A DNA stretch of 64,000 nt, taken from the NCBI RefSeq assembly GCF_014652915.1, contig NZ_BMZS01000003.1, positions 310,001 through 374,000 on the forward strand. Direction: 5' to 3'. Positions within the stretch are counted from its first letter, which is position 1; every line of letters starts with the position of its first letter. Below, piece after piece: positions 47,057 to 56,556 of this stretch. The position numbers and the translations under genes were made by a program. This stretch comes from Thalassobaculum fulvum (GTDB lineage: Bacteria > Pseudomonadota > Alphaproteobacteria > Thalassobaculales > Thalassobaculaceae). The notes below the pieces were generated by a model that was not told the DNA's origin, searched no databases, and saw only the letters and a program-made list of their open reading frames with translations.

Positions 47057-49294
47057 GTGAATAGCACAACGACCGTCGCGAGGCGACCGAGCGCCGGCCC
47101 GGCACCGCCGAGCACCCGCCCGGAACCGGGAGGCCATGCGGGCGACCGGGGTTGGCGGGTGATCGGGCGGTTCGCCGACGCGGCAAGGCGCGAATCCCCG
47201 CGGCGCCTGCTGTGGCTGCCGGTCGCCCTCGGCGGCGGCATCGGCGTGTATTTCAGTTTGCCGGCCGAACCGTCGGCGCTGCTCGGACCGGCGCTGCTGA
47301 CCGGCGCGATCGGCGGGGCGCTGCTGGTCCGTCGGAACGCGCTGATGCTCTGGGTTTCCCTGCTGCTGGTCGCCGCCGCGCTAGGCCTTTCGGCGGCGCA
47401 GCTGCGGACCCGGACCGTCGGCACCGTGATGCTGGACCGGGAGGTCTGGGCGACCGTCGAAGGTCGCGTCACGGCAATCGAACGGCGTCCGGCCGGTTGG
47501 CGACTGACCCTCGCCGACGTCGCGCTCGCCGAGCCGCGCCGCGACATCGCTGTCCCGACCGGCGTCCGGGTGGCGATCGGCGGCCGAACTCGGGATGCAC
47601 AGCTGCAGATGCTGCGGATCGGCGACCGGGTCCGGGTGCGGAGCCGGTTGCGCCCGCCGTCGCCGCCGGTCTCGCCGGCAGCCTACGACTTCCAGCGCGA
47701 CGCCTATTTCCGGGGCATCGGGGCGGTCGGCTTCGCCGTCGGCGACATCGCCCTCGTTCATCGCAGCGGCGCCCCCGTTACGGCCGGCGTAGTGGAAGGC
47801 ATCGGGCCGGCGATCGACCGGATACGGCTCGGCGTTGCCGTGCGCATCCGGGCGGCCTTGCCGGATCCGGCGGGGGCGGTCGCGGCGGCCATGCTGGTGG
47901 GCGACCGTGCCGGAATCGACGAGCCCACCGCCGACACGTTCCGAGAGACCGGACTGGCCCATCTGCTGGCGATCTCCGGCCTGCACATGGGGCTGGTGGC
48001 CGGCACGGTCTACGCGGCGATGCGGCTGGCGCTCTCGGCCTTTCCCGCCATTGCCCTGCGACGGCCGGTCAAGAAGTGGGCGGCCGGCGCGGCCCTGGCG
48101 GTGGCGGCGGCGTACCTGCTGCTGGCGGGGGCGCCGGTGCCGACCCAACGGGCGTTCCTGATGACCGGGCTGGTCCTCGCGGCGGTGCTGCTCGACCGCG
48201 AGGCGATCAGCCTTCATCTCGTCGCGTGGGCCGCCGCCGCGGTACTCCTGATCAGCCCGGAGGCCTTGATCGGTCCCAGCTTTCAGCTCTCGTTCGCCGC
48301 GGTGACCGCGCTGATCGGTCTGTGGGAGGCGGTCGCCCGGCGGCACCGCCGACGCCCCGGCAAGCCGCCCGGATGGCTCGGCAGAACCGTCCGCTACGTG
48401 GCCGGCGTCGCCGCGACCTCGCTGGTGGCCTCCCTGGTGACGGCCCCGGTGGCGGCCCATCACTTCCAGCAGGTGCCGGTCCTGGGTGCGGTCGCCAACC
48501 TGGTGGCGGTCCCGGTGACCGCCTTCTTGACGATGCCTGCCGGCGTCGTCGCCCTGCTGGCGATGCCGCTGGGCCTGGAGGCCTGGCCGCTGCGGACGAT
48601 GGGGTGGGGGATCGACCTGACACTTCGGGTCGCCGGAATCGCCTCCGATGCCCCGTTGACGGCGGTCGGGGTGGCGGCGCTCGGCACGGCGCCGCTGGTG
48701 CTGCTGGCGCTCGGCGGCCTCTGGCTGACGCTGTGGCGAACGGTGCTGCGCTGGCTGGGCGCCGTGTTCGTCGTCGCCGGGCTCCTCGCCACCGCCTGGG
48801 AGCGGTCGCCGGACGCGTTCATCTCGGCGGACGGGGAACTGGCGGCAGTGCGCATCCCGGGGGTCGGCTGGGCGATCTCGCGCGAGGGCGGCAGGTCGTT
48901 CGTCCGGGACGCCTGGCGCCGGCGGTGGGGTGGCGCGTCGGCAACCGGGTTCCTGACCGCCGAAGCGCTGGCCGGTGGCGGTGCCGACGGCTTCGGGTGC
49001 GACGGGCTCGGCTGCGTCCTGCGGGTCCGCGGCCGGCTCCTGGCGATGCCGGCGACGCCCGAGGCGGCGATCGAGGACTGCGAGCGCGCGGATCTCGTCG
49101 TGACCGGGGTACGCCTGCGGCGGCCCTGTCCCGGAAACGTCCGGACCATCGACCTGGACGTCCTCCGCCGGGAGGGGGCCTTCGCCGTCTGGCTGACCGA
49201 TGACGGGATACGGACGCGCTCGGTTGCCGAGGTGCGCGGCCATCGGCCCTGGACCGGTACAATCGACAGGAGAAAATCGCCGGTCCGAGAATGA
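47057..49294 (+). CDS. comEC: ComEC/Rec2-family DNA internalisation channel protein
   Basis: Inner-membrane channel for single-stranded DNA uptake in competence. The 745-residue protein begins with a DUF4131 region (TM segments, then an OB-like domain around VWATVEGRVTAIERRPAGWRL). The Competence domain follows, with FRETGLAHLLAISGLHMGLVAGTVYAAMRL and about ten membrane segments. The C-terminal third corresponds in place to the metallo-beta-lactamase domain but has no HxHxDH motif, so nuclease activity is unlikely; such degenerate tails are usual in alphaproteobacteria. GTG start with a GGGAGG site. Whether the organism is competent cannot be told. Confidence 0.9.
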   Translation: MNSTTTVARRPSAGPAPPSTRPEPGGHAGDRGWRVIGRFADAARRESPRRLLWLPVALGGGIGVYFSLPAEPSALLGPALLTGAIGGALLVRRNALMLWVSLLLVAAALGLSAAQLRTRTVGTVMLDREVWATVEGRVTAIERRPAGWRLTLADVALAEPRRDIAVPTGVRVAIGGRTRDAQLQMLRIGDRVRVRSRLRPPSPPVSPAAYDFQRDAYFRGIGAVGFAVGDIALVHRSGAPVTAGVVEGIGPAIDRIRLGVAVRIRAALPDPAGAVAAAMLVGDRAGIDEPTADTFRETGLAHLLAISGLHMGLVAGTVYAAMRLALSAFPAIALRRPVKKWAAGAALAVAAAYLLLAGAPVPTQRAFLMTGLVLAAVLLDREAISLHLVAWAAAAVLLISPEALIGPSFQLSFAAVTALIGLWEAVARRHRRRPGKPPGWLGRTVRYVAGVAATSLVASLVTAPVAAHHFQQVPVLGAVANLVAVPVTAFLTMPAGVVALLAMPLGLEAWPLRTMGWGIDLTLRVAGIASDAPLTAVGVAALGTAPLVLLALGGLWLTLWRTVLRWLGAVFVVAGLLATAWERSPDAFISADGELAAVRIPGVGWAISREGGRSFVRDAWRRRWGGASATGFLTAEALAGGGADGFGCDGLGCVLRVRGRLLAMPATPEAAIEDCERADLVVTGVRLRRPCPGNVRTIDLDVLRREGAFAVWLTDDGIRTRSVAEVRGHRPWTGTIDRRKSPVRE

Positions 49295-49380
49295 ATCTGG
49301 AATCCGAGACTAAAGCAATGTACAACCGACCGTCCACTTCCGGGGGGCGGCGGACACTACGCGGTAGGGGAGAGTTGGGG

Positions 49381-49689
49381 ATGACGGATTCGCTGCGTCA
49401 GCGTTGCTTTACCATTCTCGGGGACGCGATTGCGGACGTCGTCGGGCGCCGCAACCTTGCCTATGTGGCCGTCGTGCAGGCGTCCCGGGCCGAGGACCAG
49501 AGCAAGGACCGCTTCGCCAGCTCGATGTTCCAGCAGATCTCCGTGACCAACCGCAAGCAGATCCGCAGCAACGCCATCGAACGCGCGCATGTCGAGCGCG
49601 CCCGGATGAACGACGTCGCCCGCCGGCGCCAGCCGGAAGTGGTGCTGGCCGATCTCGGGAAGCTGTTCGGCCGCGCCCAGCTCGCCTGA
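49381..49689 (+). CDS. Small basic protein of unknown function between comEC and lexA
   Basis: A 102-residue soluble protein, MTDSLRQRCFTILGDAIADV at the start and ADLGKLFGRAQLA at the end, rich in Arg and Gln, with no membrane segment or signal peptide. Predicted mainly helical; the middle (RKQIRSNAIERAHVERARMNDVARRR) is strongly basic and could bind nucleic acid. No family is recognised. The ATG has AGGGGAG upstream; an earlier in-frame ATG at 49291 overlaps the comEC stop and would add 30 low-complexity residues. It converges on lexA with a 13-base gap. Confidence 0.6.
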   Translation: MTDSLRQRCFTILGDAIADVVGRRNLAYVAVVQASRAEDQSKDRFASSMFQQISVTNRKQIRSNAIERAHVERARMNDVARRRQPEVVLADLGKLFGRAQLA

Positions 49690-49702
49690 GCGAGTCGCAC
49701 CG

Positions 49703-50428
49703 TCAATACTGTCTGAGAAGCCCGACCAGCTTGCCCTGGACCTTGACGCGATCCGGGCCGAAGATCCGCGTCTCGTAGGCCGGGTTCGCCGGTTCCAGGG
49801 CGATCGAGTGGCCCTTGCGGCGTAGCCGCTTGAGGGTCGCTTCCTGATCGTCGACCAGGGCCACGACAATCGACCCGTTCTCTGCCGTATCGCATTGCCG
49901 GATGATCACGGTGTCACCGTCCAGGATGCCGGCATCCACCATCGAATCGCCGGAAACCTCGAGGGCGTAATGCTCGCCGGCGGCCAGCATCGCGGCCGGA
50001 ACCGCCACCGCCGTCGACGGATCCCTGAGCGCTTCGATCGGCGTACCGGCTGCGATCCGGCCGTACAGCGGCAGCTCGACGCTTTCCGGACCTTCACCCG
50101 GCGGCGGTGCGGCGACCGGCGGTTCCCCCCGGAACGGGAAGTTGCCGGGTATGACGTTGGGGGCGAAGCCGCGGGCGACCGGACGGTCGGCCCGGACGGG
50201 ACGGGCCGAAACCTCCTCGATGGTGCGCAACACCTCGAGCGCCCGGGCACGGTGGGCCAGCCGCCGGATGAAGCCGCGCTCCTCCAGCGCAGTGATCAGC
50301 CGGTGGATCCCCGACTTGGACTTGAGGTCGAGGGCGTCCTTCATCTCGTCGAAGGACGGCGATACGCCGGTCTCCTCGATCCGCTTCTGGATGAAGGCCA
50401 GCAGTTCATGTTGCTTCTTGGTGAGCAT
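49703..50428 (-). CDS. lexA: LexA SOS repressor
   Basis: Represses DNA-damage genes and self-cleaves when RecA is activated. The 241-residue protein has an N-terminal winged helix ([38 protein letters not shown]). A linker carries the cleavage region, and the S24 peptidase domain has the Ser in [15 protein letters not shown] and the Lys in [17 protein letters not shown] at 50428 gives the standard N-terminus. Imperfect LexA-box-like sites lie upstream. It is about 40 residues longer than E. coli LexA owing to a Pro-rich linker, as in other alphaproteobacteria. Confidence 0.96.
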   Translation of the reverse strand: MLTKKQHELLAFIQKRIEETGVSPSFDEMKDALDLKSKSGIHRLITALEERGFIRRLAHRARALEVLRTIEEVSARPVRADRPVARGFAPNVIPGNFPFRGEPPVAAPPPGEGPESVELPLYGRIAAGTPIEALRDPSTAVAVPAAMLAAGEHYALEVSGDSMVDAGILDGDTVIIRQCDTAENGSIVVALVDDQEATLKRLRRKGHSIALEPANPAYETRIFGPDRVKVQGKLVGLLRQY

Positions 50429-50467
50429 CGCCCGCGTCTCCCGACCGGTCGCACCGGATAACGGCGC

Positions 50468-50507
50468 GAACAAAAACGGTACATGGGTCGATGTTCTACT
50501 TTTGGTC
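50468..50507 (-). promoter_or_regulatory. lexA: Candidate LexA operator sites before lexA
   Basis: Alphaproteobacterial LexA binds GTTC-N7-GTTC. Here GTTC-TACTTTT-GGTC (50493-50507) differs at one base, and GAAC-AAAAACG-GTAC (50468-50482) is a second partial match, both within 80 bases of the lexA start. Autoregulation is usual for lexA; these sites are candidates only. Confidence 0.45.
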
Positions 50508-50562
50508 CCGGGTCCGGGTCAAGCAAATTCAAGGCACTGCGGAGAGTTCCGCCGGGATCGTC

Positions 50563-51816
50563 TCAGATCGTGAGGAAGCCGCCGTCGAGCGGGAGGATGG
50601 AGACGGTGTCGCCCCGGGACCGGGCGGGATCGAACGGCGGCCGGACCATCAGGCAGTCGGCCTCGGCGAGACGGGACATCATCGAGCTGTCCTGGCGCAC
50701 GAACGGCGTCACCAGGCGCCGTCCGTCCGGGCCGGGCTCGGAAGTGGCCCGCAGGTAGTCCTGGCGCCGGTCGTTCTCCTTGAGGTCGATCGCCAGGATC
50801 GCCTCGGTGAGGGCAGCCGGCCCGGCCGGGAGTCCGAGCAGGCGCTCGAGCGCCGGGCGCAGGAACACCGTCGCACACACCACCGTCGACACCGGGTTGC
50901 CCGGCAGGCCCAACATGGGGATCGCGCCGAGATGCCCGAAGATCAGTGGCTTGCCGGGCCGCATGGCGATCTTCCAGAACCCGACCTTGAGGGCGTCGGC
51001 CCCGAGGGTGCCGTCGCCGAGCGCCTCCTGGACAAGGTCGTGACGGCCGACCGACGCGCCGCCGCTGGTGACCAGCAGGTCGGCGCCGCGGGCCCCGGCC
51101 GCCAGCGCCCGCAGGGCGTCGCGGTCGTCCGGCGCGATGCCGAGATCGACGGCCTCGCCGCCGACCGCCCGAACCACGGCGGCCAGGGCGTAGGCGTTGG
51201 AGGAGACGATGCGGGTCGGGTCGTCGAGCTCGCCCGGGCGGACGATCTCGTCGCCGGTCGACAGGATCGCCACGCGCGGGCGCCGGATCACCCGGACCCA
51301 GGGCACGTTCATGGCGGCCGCCAGGCCGATGTCGCGGGCGCTCAGCCGGCGGCCGGCGGGCACGCCGACGTCGCCGGTCCTGAAGTCCAGGCCGGCCGGC
51401 CGCACGAAGGTTCCGGCGGGAGCGCCTTCGCGGACCAAGATCTCGGCGCCGTCCGCCTCGGCCGAGGCGTCGACGTCCTCCTGCAGGACGATGGCGTCGG
51501 CGCCGGCCGGCACCGGTCCGCCGGTGAAGATCCGCACCGCCTCGCCGGGGCCGACCGTGCCGGCGTAGCCGCCGCCGGCCGGCGCCGACCCGACCCGCCG
51601 CAGGGTCGCCGGGACCGTCGCCACGTCGGCCGCCCGCACGGCATAGCCGTCCATCGCCGAAACCGCCACCGGCGGTTGGGTGCGCCGGGCCAGGATCGGC
51701 GCGGCGGTCACCCGGCCAAGCGCCTCGGAGATCGGCACCACCTCGGCTGGCAGCGGCGACAGCGCGGTCAGGATGCGGTCGAGGGCGTCCTCGACCGGCA
51801 GCAGGTCACTCGCCAC
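50563..51816 (-). CDS. moeA: Molybdopterin molybdenumtransferase MoeA
   Basis: Inserts molybdate into adenylated molybdopterin. The 417-residue protein shows [33 protein letters not shown], the MoCF domain with [15 protein letters not shown] and [18 protein letters not shown], and FGLPGNP-type [15 protein letters not shown], then the C-terminal barrel. GTG start behind GGGAGAG, overlapping the end of moaC by 11 bases. It belongs to the trpGDC-moaC-moeA run. Confidence 0.95.
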   Translation of the reverse strand: MASDLLPVEDALDRILTALSPLPAEVVPISEALGRVTAAPILARRTQPPVAVSAMDGYAVRAADVATVPATLRRVGSAPAGGGYAGTVGPGEAVRIFTGGPVPAGADAIVLQEDVDASAEADGAEILVREGAPAGTFVRPAGLDFRTGDVGVPAGRRLSARDIGLAAAMNVPWVRVIRRPRVAILSTGDEIVRPGELDDPTRIVSSNAYALAAVVRAVGGEAVDLGIAPDDRDALRALAAGARGADLLVTSGGASVGRHDLVQEALGDGTLGADALKVGFWKIAMRPGKPLIFGHLGAIPMLGLPGNPVSTVVCATVFLRPALERLLGLPAGPAALTEAILAIDLKENDRRQDYLRATSEPGPDGRRLVTPFVRQDSSMMSRLAEADCLMVRPPFDPARSRGDTVSILPLDGGFLTI

Positions 51817-52282
51817 GGAACTCTCCCGACTTGCCGCCGGCCTTGTGGACCAGCCTGACGTCGCCGATCCGCATGGTGCGGTCGACCGCCTTCACCATGT
51901 CGTACACCGTCAGCGCCGCCACCGAGACTGCGGTCAGGGCTTCCATCTCGACGCCGGTGCGGCCCTTCAGCTTGCAGGTCGCCTCGATGTCGACGGCCTT
52001 GCGGTCGGGATCGACCGTCAGGTCGACCGCGACCGAGGTGAGGGCGAGGGGGTGGCACAGCGGGATCAGCTCGGGTGTCCGCTTCGCCCCCATGATGCCG
52101 GCGAGGCGGGCGACCGACAGCACGTCGCCCTTCTTCACGCCGCCGCTGCGGATCAGGGCGATGGTGTCGGTCGAGCAGTACACCGAGCCGCGGGCGGTGG
52201 CGCTCCGCTCGGTGATGTCCTTGTCGCCGACGTCGACCATGCGGGCGCGGCCGGCATCGTCGAAATGGGTCAGATCGCTCAT
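51806..52282 (-). CDS. moaC: Cyclic pyranopterin monophosphate synthase MoaC
   Basis: Second enzyme step of molybdenum cofactor synthesis, completing cPMP after MoaA. The 158-residue protein shows [64 protein letters not shown] and the catalytic-Lys segment [13 protein letters not shown]. Start ATG at 52282 lies 41 bases after trpC; moaA itself is not in the window. Confidence 0.96.
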   Translation of the reverse strand: MSDLTHFDDAGRARMVDVGDKDITERSATARGSVYCSTDTIALIRSGGVKKGDVLSVARLAGIMGAKRTPELIPLCHPLALTSVAVDLTVDPDRKAVDIEATCKLKGRTGVEMEALTAVSVAALTVYDMVKAVDRTMRIGDVRLVHKAGGKSGEFRGE

Positions 52283-52323
52283 GGCACTCGACAGTGAGTC
52301 GGAATCGGGCTCTCTCGGTCCGG

Positions 52324-53130
52324 TCAGGCCACCGCCGCGACCGGGTCGGCCAGCAGGGCGCGGGTGGCGGCGGTGACGTCGGGCTGGCGCATCAGCGACT
52401 CGCCGACCAGGAAGCAGCGGGCGCCGACCCGGGCCATGCGGGCGAGGTCGGACGGACTGTTCAGGCCGCTCTCCGCCACCAGCATCCGGCCGGCCGGCAC
52501 CCGCGAGGCCAGCGCCTCGGTGGTCGCCAGGTCGGTCTTCATGGTCTTCAGGTTGCGGTTGTTGACGCCCAGCAGCGGCGACCTCAGGGCGAGCGCCCGG
52601 TCGAGCTCGGCCGCGTCGTGCACCTCCACCAGCACGTCCATGCCCCAGGACATGGCGGCGTCCTCGAGTTCGCCGGCCTGGGCGTCGGACAGCGCCGCCA
52701 TGATCACCAGGATGCAGTCGGCACCGAGCGCCCGGGCCTCGGCGACCTGCCAGGGATCCAGCATGAAGTCCTTGCGCAGCACCGGCAGGGGTACCGCCGC
52801 CCGGGCCGCGACCAGGTAGCCGTCGGCGCCCTGGAAATACTTCTCGTCGGTCAGTACCGACAGGCAGGTGGCTCCGCCGGCGGCGTAGGCCCTGGCCAGC
52901 TCGGGCGGATCGAAGTCGGCCCGGATCAGGCCCTTCGACGGCGACGCCTTCTTGATCTCGGCGATCAGCCCGTAACCGGTGCCGGACGCCCGGCGCAGGG
53001 CGGCGGCGAACCCGCGCGGCGCGTCGGCGGCGCGAGCGGCGGACTCGACCTCGGCCAGCGGGCGGGCCGCCTTGCGGGCGGCCACCTCGGTGCGCTTGTG
53101 GGCGCAGATCTCGGCCAGCACGTCGCTCAC
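52324..53130 (-). CDS. trpC: Indole-3-glycerol phosphate synthase
   Basis: Tryptophan pathway TIM-barrel enzyme that closes the indole ring. In 268 residues it has [29 protein letters not shown] (catalytic Lys), [27 protein letters not shown] and [16 protein letters not shown] start overlaps the trpD stop. It is not fused to trpF. Confidence 0.97.
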   Translation of the reverse strand: MSDVLAEICAHKRTEVAARKAARPLAEVESAARAADAPRGFAAALRRASGTGYGLIAEIKKASPSKGLIRADFDPPELARAYAAGGATCLSVLTDEKYFQGADGYLVAARAAVPLPVLRKDFMLDPWQVAEARALGADCILVIMAALSDAQAGELEDAAMSWGMDVLVEVHDAAELDRALALRSPLLGVNNRNLKTMKTDLATTEALASRVPAGRMLVAESGLNSPSDLARMARVGARCFLVGESLMRQPDVTAATRALLADPVAAVA

Positions 53131-54161
53131 GACGCCGCACTCCGGTTGGTGACCGCCACAAGGGCGTCGAGCTTGGCCTTGGCCCTACCGCTGTCGATCA
53201 CCTCGGCGGCCAGCGCCACGCCGTCCTTCATGGTCTCGGCCTTGCCGGCGACGATCAGGGCGCCGGCGGCGTTCATCAGCACGATGTCGCGGTACGGCCC
53301 GGGCACCCCGTCCAGGACCGCCCGCAGGGCCGTCGCGTTGTGCTCCGGATCGCCGCCGCGCACCTGGTCGATGGTGGCGCGCGCCAGCCCGGCGTCCTCG
53401 GGCGTGATCTCGAAGGTCTCGATCCGACCGTTCTCCAGCGACGCGACGCTGGTCACGCCGGTCGTGGTGATCTCGTCGAGGCCGTCGCCGTGCATCACCC
53501 AGGCCCGCTCGGAGCCGAGCTTCAGCAGGGTCTCGGCCATCGGCACCACCCAGTCCTTCGAGAACACCCCGATCAGCTGGCGCTTCACCCCGCCGGGATT
53601 GGACAGCGGGCCGAGGATGTTGAAGATCGTGCGGGTCCCGAGCTCGACCCGGGTGCCGCCGACATGGCGCATGGCGCTGTGGTGGCGCGGCGCCATGAAG
53701 AAGCAGATCCCGGCCTCGGCGAGGGCGGCTTGCACCAGGCTCATGTCGCAGTCGATGTCGACGCCGAGGTGGGTGAGCACGTCGGCCGCGCCGGCGCGCG
53801 ACGACAGCGCCCTGTTGCCGTGCTTGGCGACCACCACGCCGGCGCCGGCGACCACGAAGGCCGCGGCGGTCGAGATGTTGTAGGTCTTGGTGCCGTCGCC
53901 GCCGGTCCCGACGGTGTCGATCGCACCTTCGGGCGTCGGGATCCGCAGCATCTTGGCGCGCATGGTGCGGGCGGCGCCGGTGATCTCCTCCACCGTTTCG
54001 CCGCGCACCCGGAGCGCCATCAGGAAGCCGCCCATCTGCGACGGGGTGGCGTTGCCCGACATGATGATGTCGAAGGCCAGCTCGGCCTCCTGTTCGCTCA
54101 GGGACAAGCCGTCCGCCACGCGGGCGATCAGCGCCTTCATATCCTGGATGTCACCGGTCAT
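53127..54161 (-). CDS. trpD: Anthranilate phosphoribosyltransferase
   Basis: Transfers phosphoribosyl from PRPP to anthranilate. The 344-residue protein has an N-terminal helical domain and the PRPP-binding loop [22 protein letters not shown]. Also present are [23 protein letters not shown], the anthranilate-site [28 protein letters not shown] and [11 protein letters not shown]. Sits nine bases after trpG and overlaps trpC by four. Confidence 0.97.
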   Translation of the reverse strand: MTGDIQDMKALIARVADGLSLSEQEAELAFDIIMSGNATPSQMGGFLMALRVRGETVEEITGAARTMRAKMLRIPTPEGAIDTVGTGGDGTKTYNISTAAAFVVAGAGVVVAKHGNRALSSRAGAADVLTHLGVDIDCDMSLVQAALAEAGICFFMAPRHHSAMRHVGGTRVELGTRTIFNILGPLSNPGGVKRQLIGVFSKDWVVPMAETLLKLGSERAWVMHGDGLDEITTTGVTSVASLENGRIETFEITPEDAGLARATIDQVRGGDPEHNATALRAVLDGVPGPYRDIVLMNAAGALIVAGKAETMKDGVALAAEVIDSGRAKAKLDALVAVTNRSAAS

Positions 54162-54170
54162 GGGTCTTCT

Positions 54171-54809
54171 TCAGCCGTCGGTCCCGGTCCGCTTCAGACG
54201 GGCCTCGATCTCCTCGATGGGCTGGATCGGGCTGCCGTTGAAGCCGGCGAGACGCAGGAAGTTGGCAAGCATGCGATGGCCATGCTCGGAGGCGATGCTC
54301 TCCGGATGGAACTGGACCCCCCAGCACGGGTACTCACGGTGCTTCAGCCCCATGATGACGCCGTCGTCGGTCCAGGCCGTCTTCTCCAGCACGCTCGGCC
54401 ATCGCTCGTCGCCCACGACCAGCGAGTGATACCGGGTCACCTCGAAATCGCGCGGCAGGCCGTCGAACAGGCCCTTGCCGTCGGTATGCACCGTCGAGAC
54501 CTTGCCGTGCATCGGCACGGGGCCGCGGCGTACCACGCCGCCGAACACCTGACCCATGGTCTGGTGGCCGAGACAGACCCCCAGCATCGGCACCTTCGGC
54601 GCCAGCCGCTGGACCACTTCGATGCAGATGCCGGCACGGTCGGGATCGCAGGGGCCCGGCGAGATCACGATGCCCTGCGGGTTCATCGCCTCGATCTCGT
54701 CGACGGTGATCCGGTCGTTGCGGTGCACCTCGAACCGGGCACCGAGCTCCCCGAGGAAGTGGTACAGGTTGTAGGTGAAGCTGTCGTAGTTATCGATCAG
54801 AAGAAACAT
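54171..54809 (-). CDS. trpG: Anthranilate synthase glutamine amidotransferase subunit
   Basis: Supplies ammonia from glutamine to the anthranilate synthase large subunit. The 212-residue class I amidotransferase shows FLLIDNYDSFTYNLYHFLGE, SPGPCDPDRAG, the Cys nucleophile in LGVCLGHQTMGQVFGG, and GVQFHPESIASEHG with His and Glu. The partner trpE is not adjacent: upstream lies a divergent deacetylase gene, so trpE must be elsewhere. The protein could also serve p-aminobenzoate synthesis (PabA), but the trpD-trpC linkage favours TrpG. The ribosome site is weak. Confidence 0.95.
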   Translation of the reverse strand: MFLLIDNYDSFTYNLYHFLGELGARFEVHRNDRITVDEIEAMNPQGIVISPGPCDPDRAGICIEVVQRLAPKVPMLGVCLGHQTMGQVFGGVVRRGPVPMHGKVSTVHTDGKGLFDGLPRDFEVTRYHSLVVGDERWPSVLEKTAWTDDGVIMGLKHREYPCWGVQFHPESIASEHGHRMLANFLRLAGFNGSPIQPIEEIEARLKRTGTDG

Positions 54810-54898
54810 TTCAGCAGCTTGCGAAAGTTTGTTAACATTGCGGCGCAACGGGATCACGCTACCTTATCAACCCGATCACCGGCACGGAAGCGGCACGT

Positions 54899-55993
54899 AT
54901 GGCGCGGCGCGCAGGCTCGCGAAAGACCCATCGGCGGCGGGCGGAACCGCGCATGCCGTGGCGGCGTGCGGCGCTCGCGGTGACCGGTGCCGCGCTGCTG
55001 TTCGGCGCCGGCATCGGGTTCGGCGCCTGGATCGCCCGGCCGGCGCCCGAGCTCTCGCATCAGCGGAGCGCCTCCGTCGCCACCCCGGAGCATCCTGCGT
55101 CGCCGCGAATTTCTGCGCCCCCGCCGGTCGAAACCGCCGCCGTGCCGCTGCCCAAGCTGACGCCCGTCCAGCCGGCGGCGTCGTCGTCGTCGGAACCCGC
55201 GGTGCGCGCACCGGCGCCGGATGTCGCGCCGCCATCGCCGGCGGCCGGAGAGCCGGCCTGGCGCCGGTTCGCCGGTGTCGCCGAGCCGGCCGAAGGGCGG
55301 CCGATGATCGCCATCGTCCTGGACGATCTCGGGATCGACAAGCGTCGCGGGCGCCGGGCGATCGAGCTGCCCGCGGCGGTCACCCTGGCGTTCCTGCCGT
55401 ACGCGACCGACCTGGACGAGCAGACCGCGCTGGCCCGCCAGCGCGGCCACGAGCTGCTGGTGCACGTCCCGATGCAGCCGCACGGCCACAACTCCGACCC
55501 TGGGCCGAACGTGCTCGATATTCAGCTCGGCGCCGCCGAGGTGCGCCGCCGGATCGACTGGAACCTGAAGCAGTTCGAAGGCTATGTCGGCGTCAACAAC
55601 CACATGGGCAGCCTGTTCACCGAGAGCGACGAGGGCATGCGGCTGGTCGCCGAGGAGATGGGGGCCCGCGGGCTGCTGTTCCTCGACTCCCTGACTTCGG
55701 CCAGGAGCGTCGGCGAGGCCACGGCCCTCGGCCTCGGGGTGCCGACGACCCGGCGCGACGTGTTCCTGGACAACACCGACACCGCGGCCGAGGTCGAGTA
55801 CCGGCTGGCTCAGACCGAGCGGATCGCCCGCGAGACCGGCAGCGCCATCGCCATCGGCCATCCTCGCGACGCGACGCTGAACGTGCTGGAGGAGTGGATC
55901 CCGAAGGCCCGGGCGGCCGGCTTCGTGCTGGTGCCGCTGACCGCGGTGGTCGAGGCGCGTGCGGCGCCCGGCGTCCGCCAGGCCCGCCGCTGA
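54899..55993 (+). CDS. Divergent polysaccharide deacetylase family protein
   Basis: A 364-residue protein with an N-terminal membrane anchor or uncleaved signal (about 22-46), a 90-residue Pro/Ala/Ser-rich linker and a C-terminal divergent polysaccharide deacetylase domain (YibQ/DUF610 type). Motifs are IAIVLDDLGIDKRRG (metal-type Asp pair), HVPMQPHGHNSDPGPN, GVNNHMGSLFTE and IAIGHPRDATLNVL. Probably acts on periplasmic glycan. In other proteobacteria this family lies beside envC and ctpA; that context is absent here. GGAAG precedes the ATG. Confidence 0.88.
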   Translation: MARRAGSRKTHRRRAEPRMPWRRAALAVTGAALLFGAGIGFGAWIARPAPELSHQRSASVATPEHPASPRISAPPPVETAAVPLPKLTPVQPAASSSSEPAVRAPAPDVAPPSPAAGEPAWRRFAGVAEPAEGRPMIAIVLDDLGIDKRRGRRAIELPAAVTLAFLPYATDLDEQTALARQRGHELLVHVPMQPHGHNSDPGPNVLDIQLGAAEVRRRIDWNLKQFEGYVGVNNHMGSLFTESDEGMRLVAEEMGARGLLFLDSLTSARSVGEATALGLGVPTTRRDVFLDNTDTAAEVEYRLAQTERIARETGSAIAIGHPRDATLNVLEEWIPKARAAGFVLVPLTAVVEARAAPGVRQARR

Positions 55994-56022
55994 CGTTTCC
56001 TGTCGAGAGGAGGGGAAGAAGC

Positions 56023-56493
56023 GTGGCCTCTGACGCAGCTATCGTCTGGACCTGGTATCGCTGGGACGACCTGGACCGGGAAACGCTCTACGAACTGCTG
56101 AGGGCCCGGCAGGACGTGTTCGTGGTCGAGCAGACCTGCCCGTATCCGGACATCGACGGAAAGGATGCGGTCGCGTGGCACCTGATCGGCCGGGAGGGCG
56201 GCGCCCCGGGATCGCCGATGCTGGCCTCGGCGCGGGTGTTCGCGCCCGGGGACTACTACGACGAGGCGGCGATCGGCCGGATCCTGACGACGGCGTCGGG
56301 CCGGGGACGGGGGCTCGGTCGCGCGATCATGGCCGAGTGCCACCGGTTCGTCGCCGAGCGCTTCGACTCCGCGGTCCGGCTGAACGGGCAGGCCTATCTC
56401 AAGGATTTCTACGAGGGGCTCGGCTACCGCGTGGTGACGGGCCCGTACGACGAGGACGGCATCCCGCACTACGAAATGCTGCGGCCGCGCTGA
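56023..56493 (+). CDS. ElaA-like GNAT acetyltransferase
   Basis: A 156-residue GNAT-fold protein of the ElaA family. WYRWDDLDRETLYELLRARQDVFVVEQTCPYPDIDGKD is the diagnostic N-terminus (split here across its first 40 residues). ASGRGRGLGRAIMAE is the acetyl-CoA-binding P-loop, and LNGQAYLKDFYEGLGYRVV is the closing motif. Substrate unknown. GTG start with a strong GGAGGGGAAG site, 29 bases after the deacetylase. Confidence 0.85.
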   Translation: MASDAAIVWTWYRWDDLDRETLYELLRARQDVFVVEQTCPYPDIDGKDAVAWHLIGREGGAPGSPMLASARVFAPGDYYDEAAIGRILTTASGRGRGLGRAIMAECHRFVAERFDSAVRLNGQAYLKDFYEGLGYRVVTGPYDEDGIPHYEMLRPR

Positions 56494-56556
56494 GCCCGGG
56501 CGACGCTTCGGCCGAGGCCGAAGCATCGACCTCGCCGGCCGGCTAGGGTGTCGACC

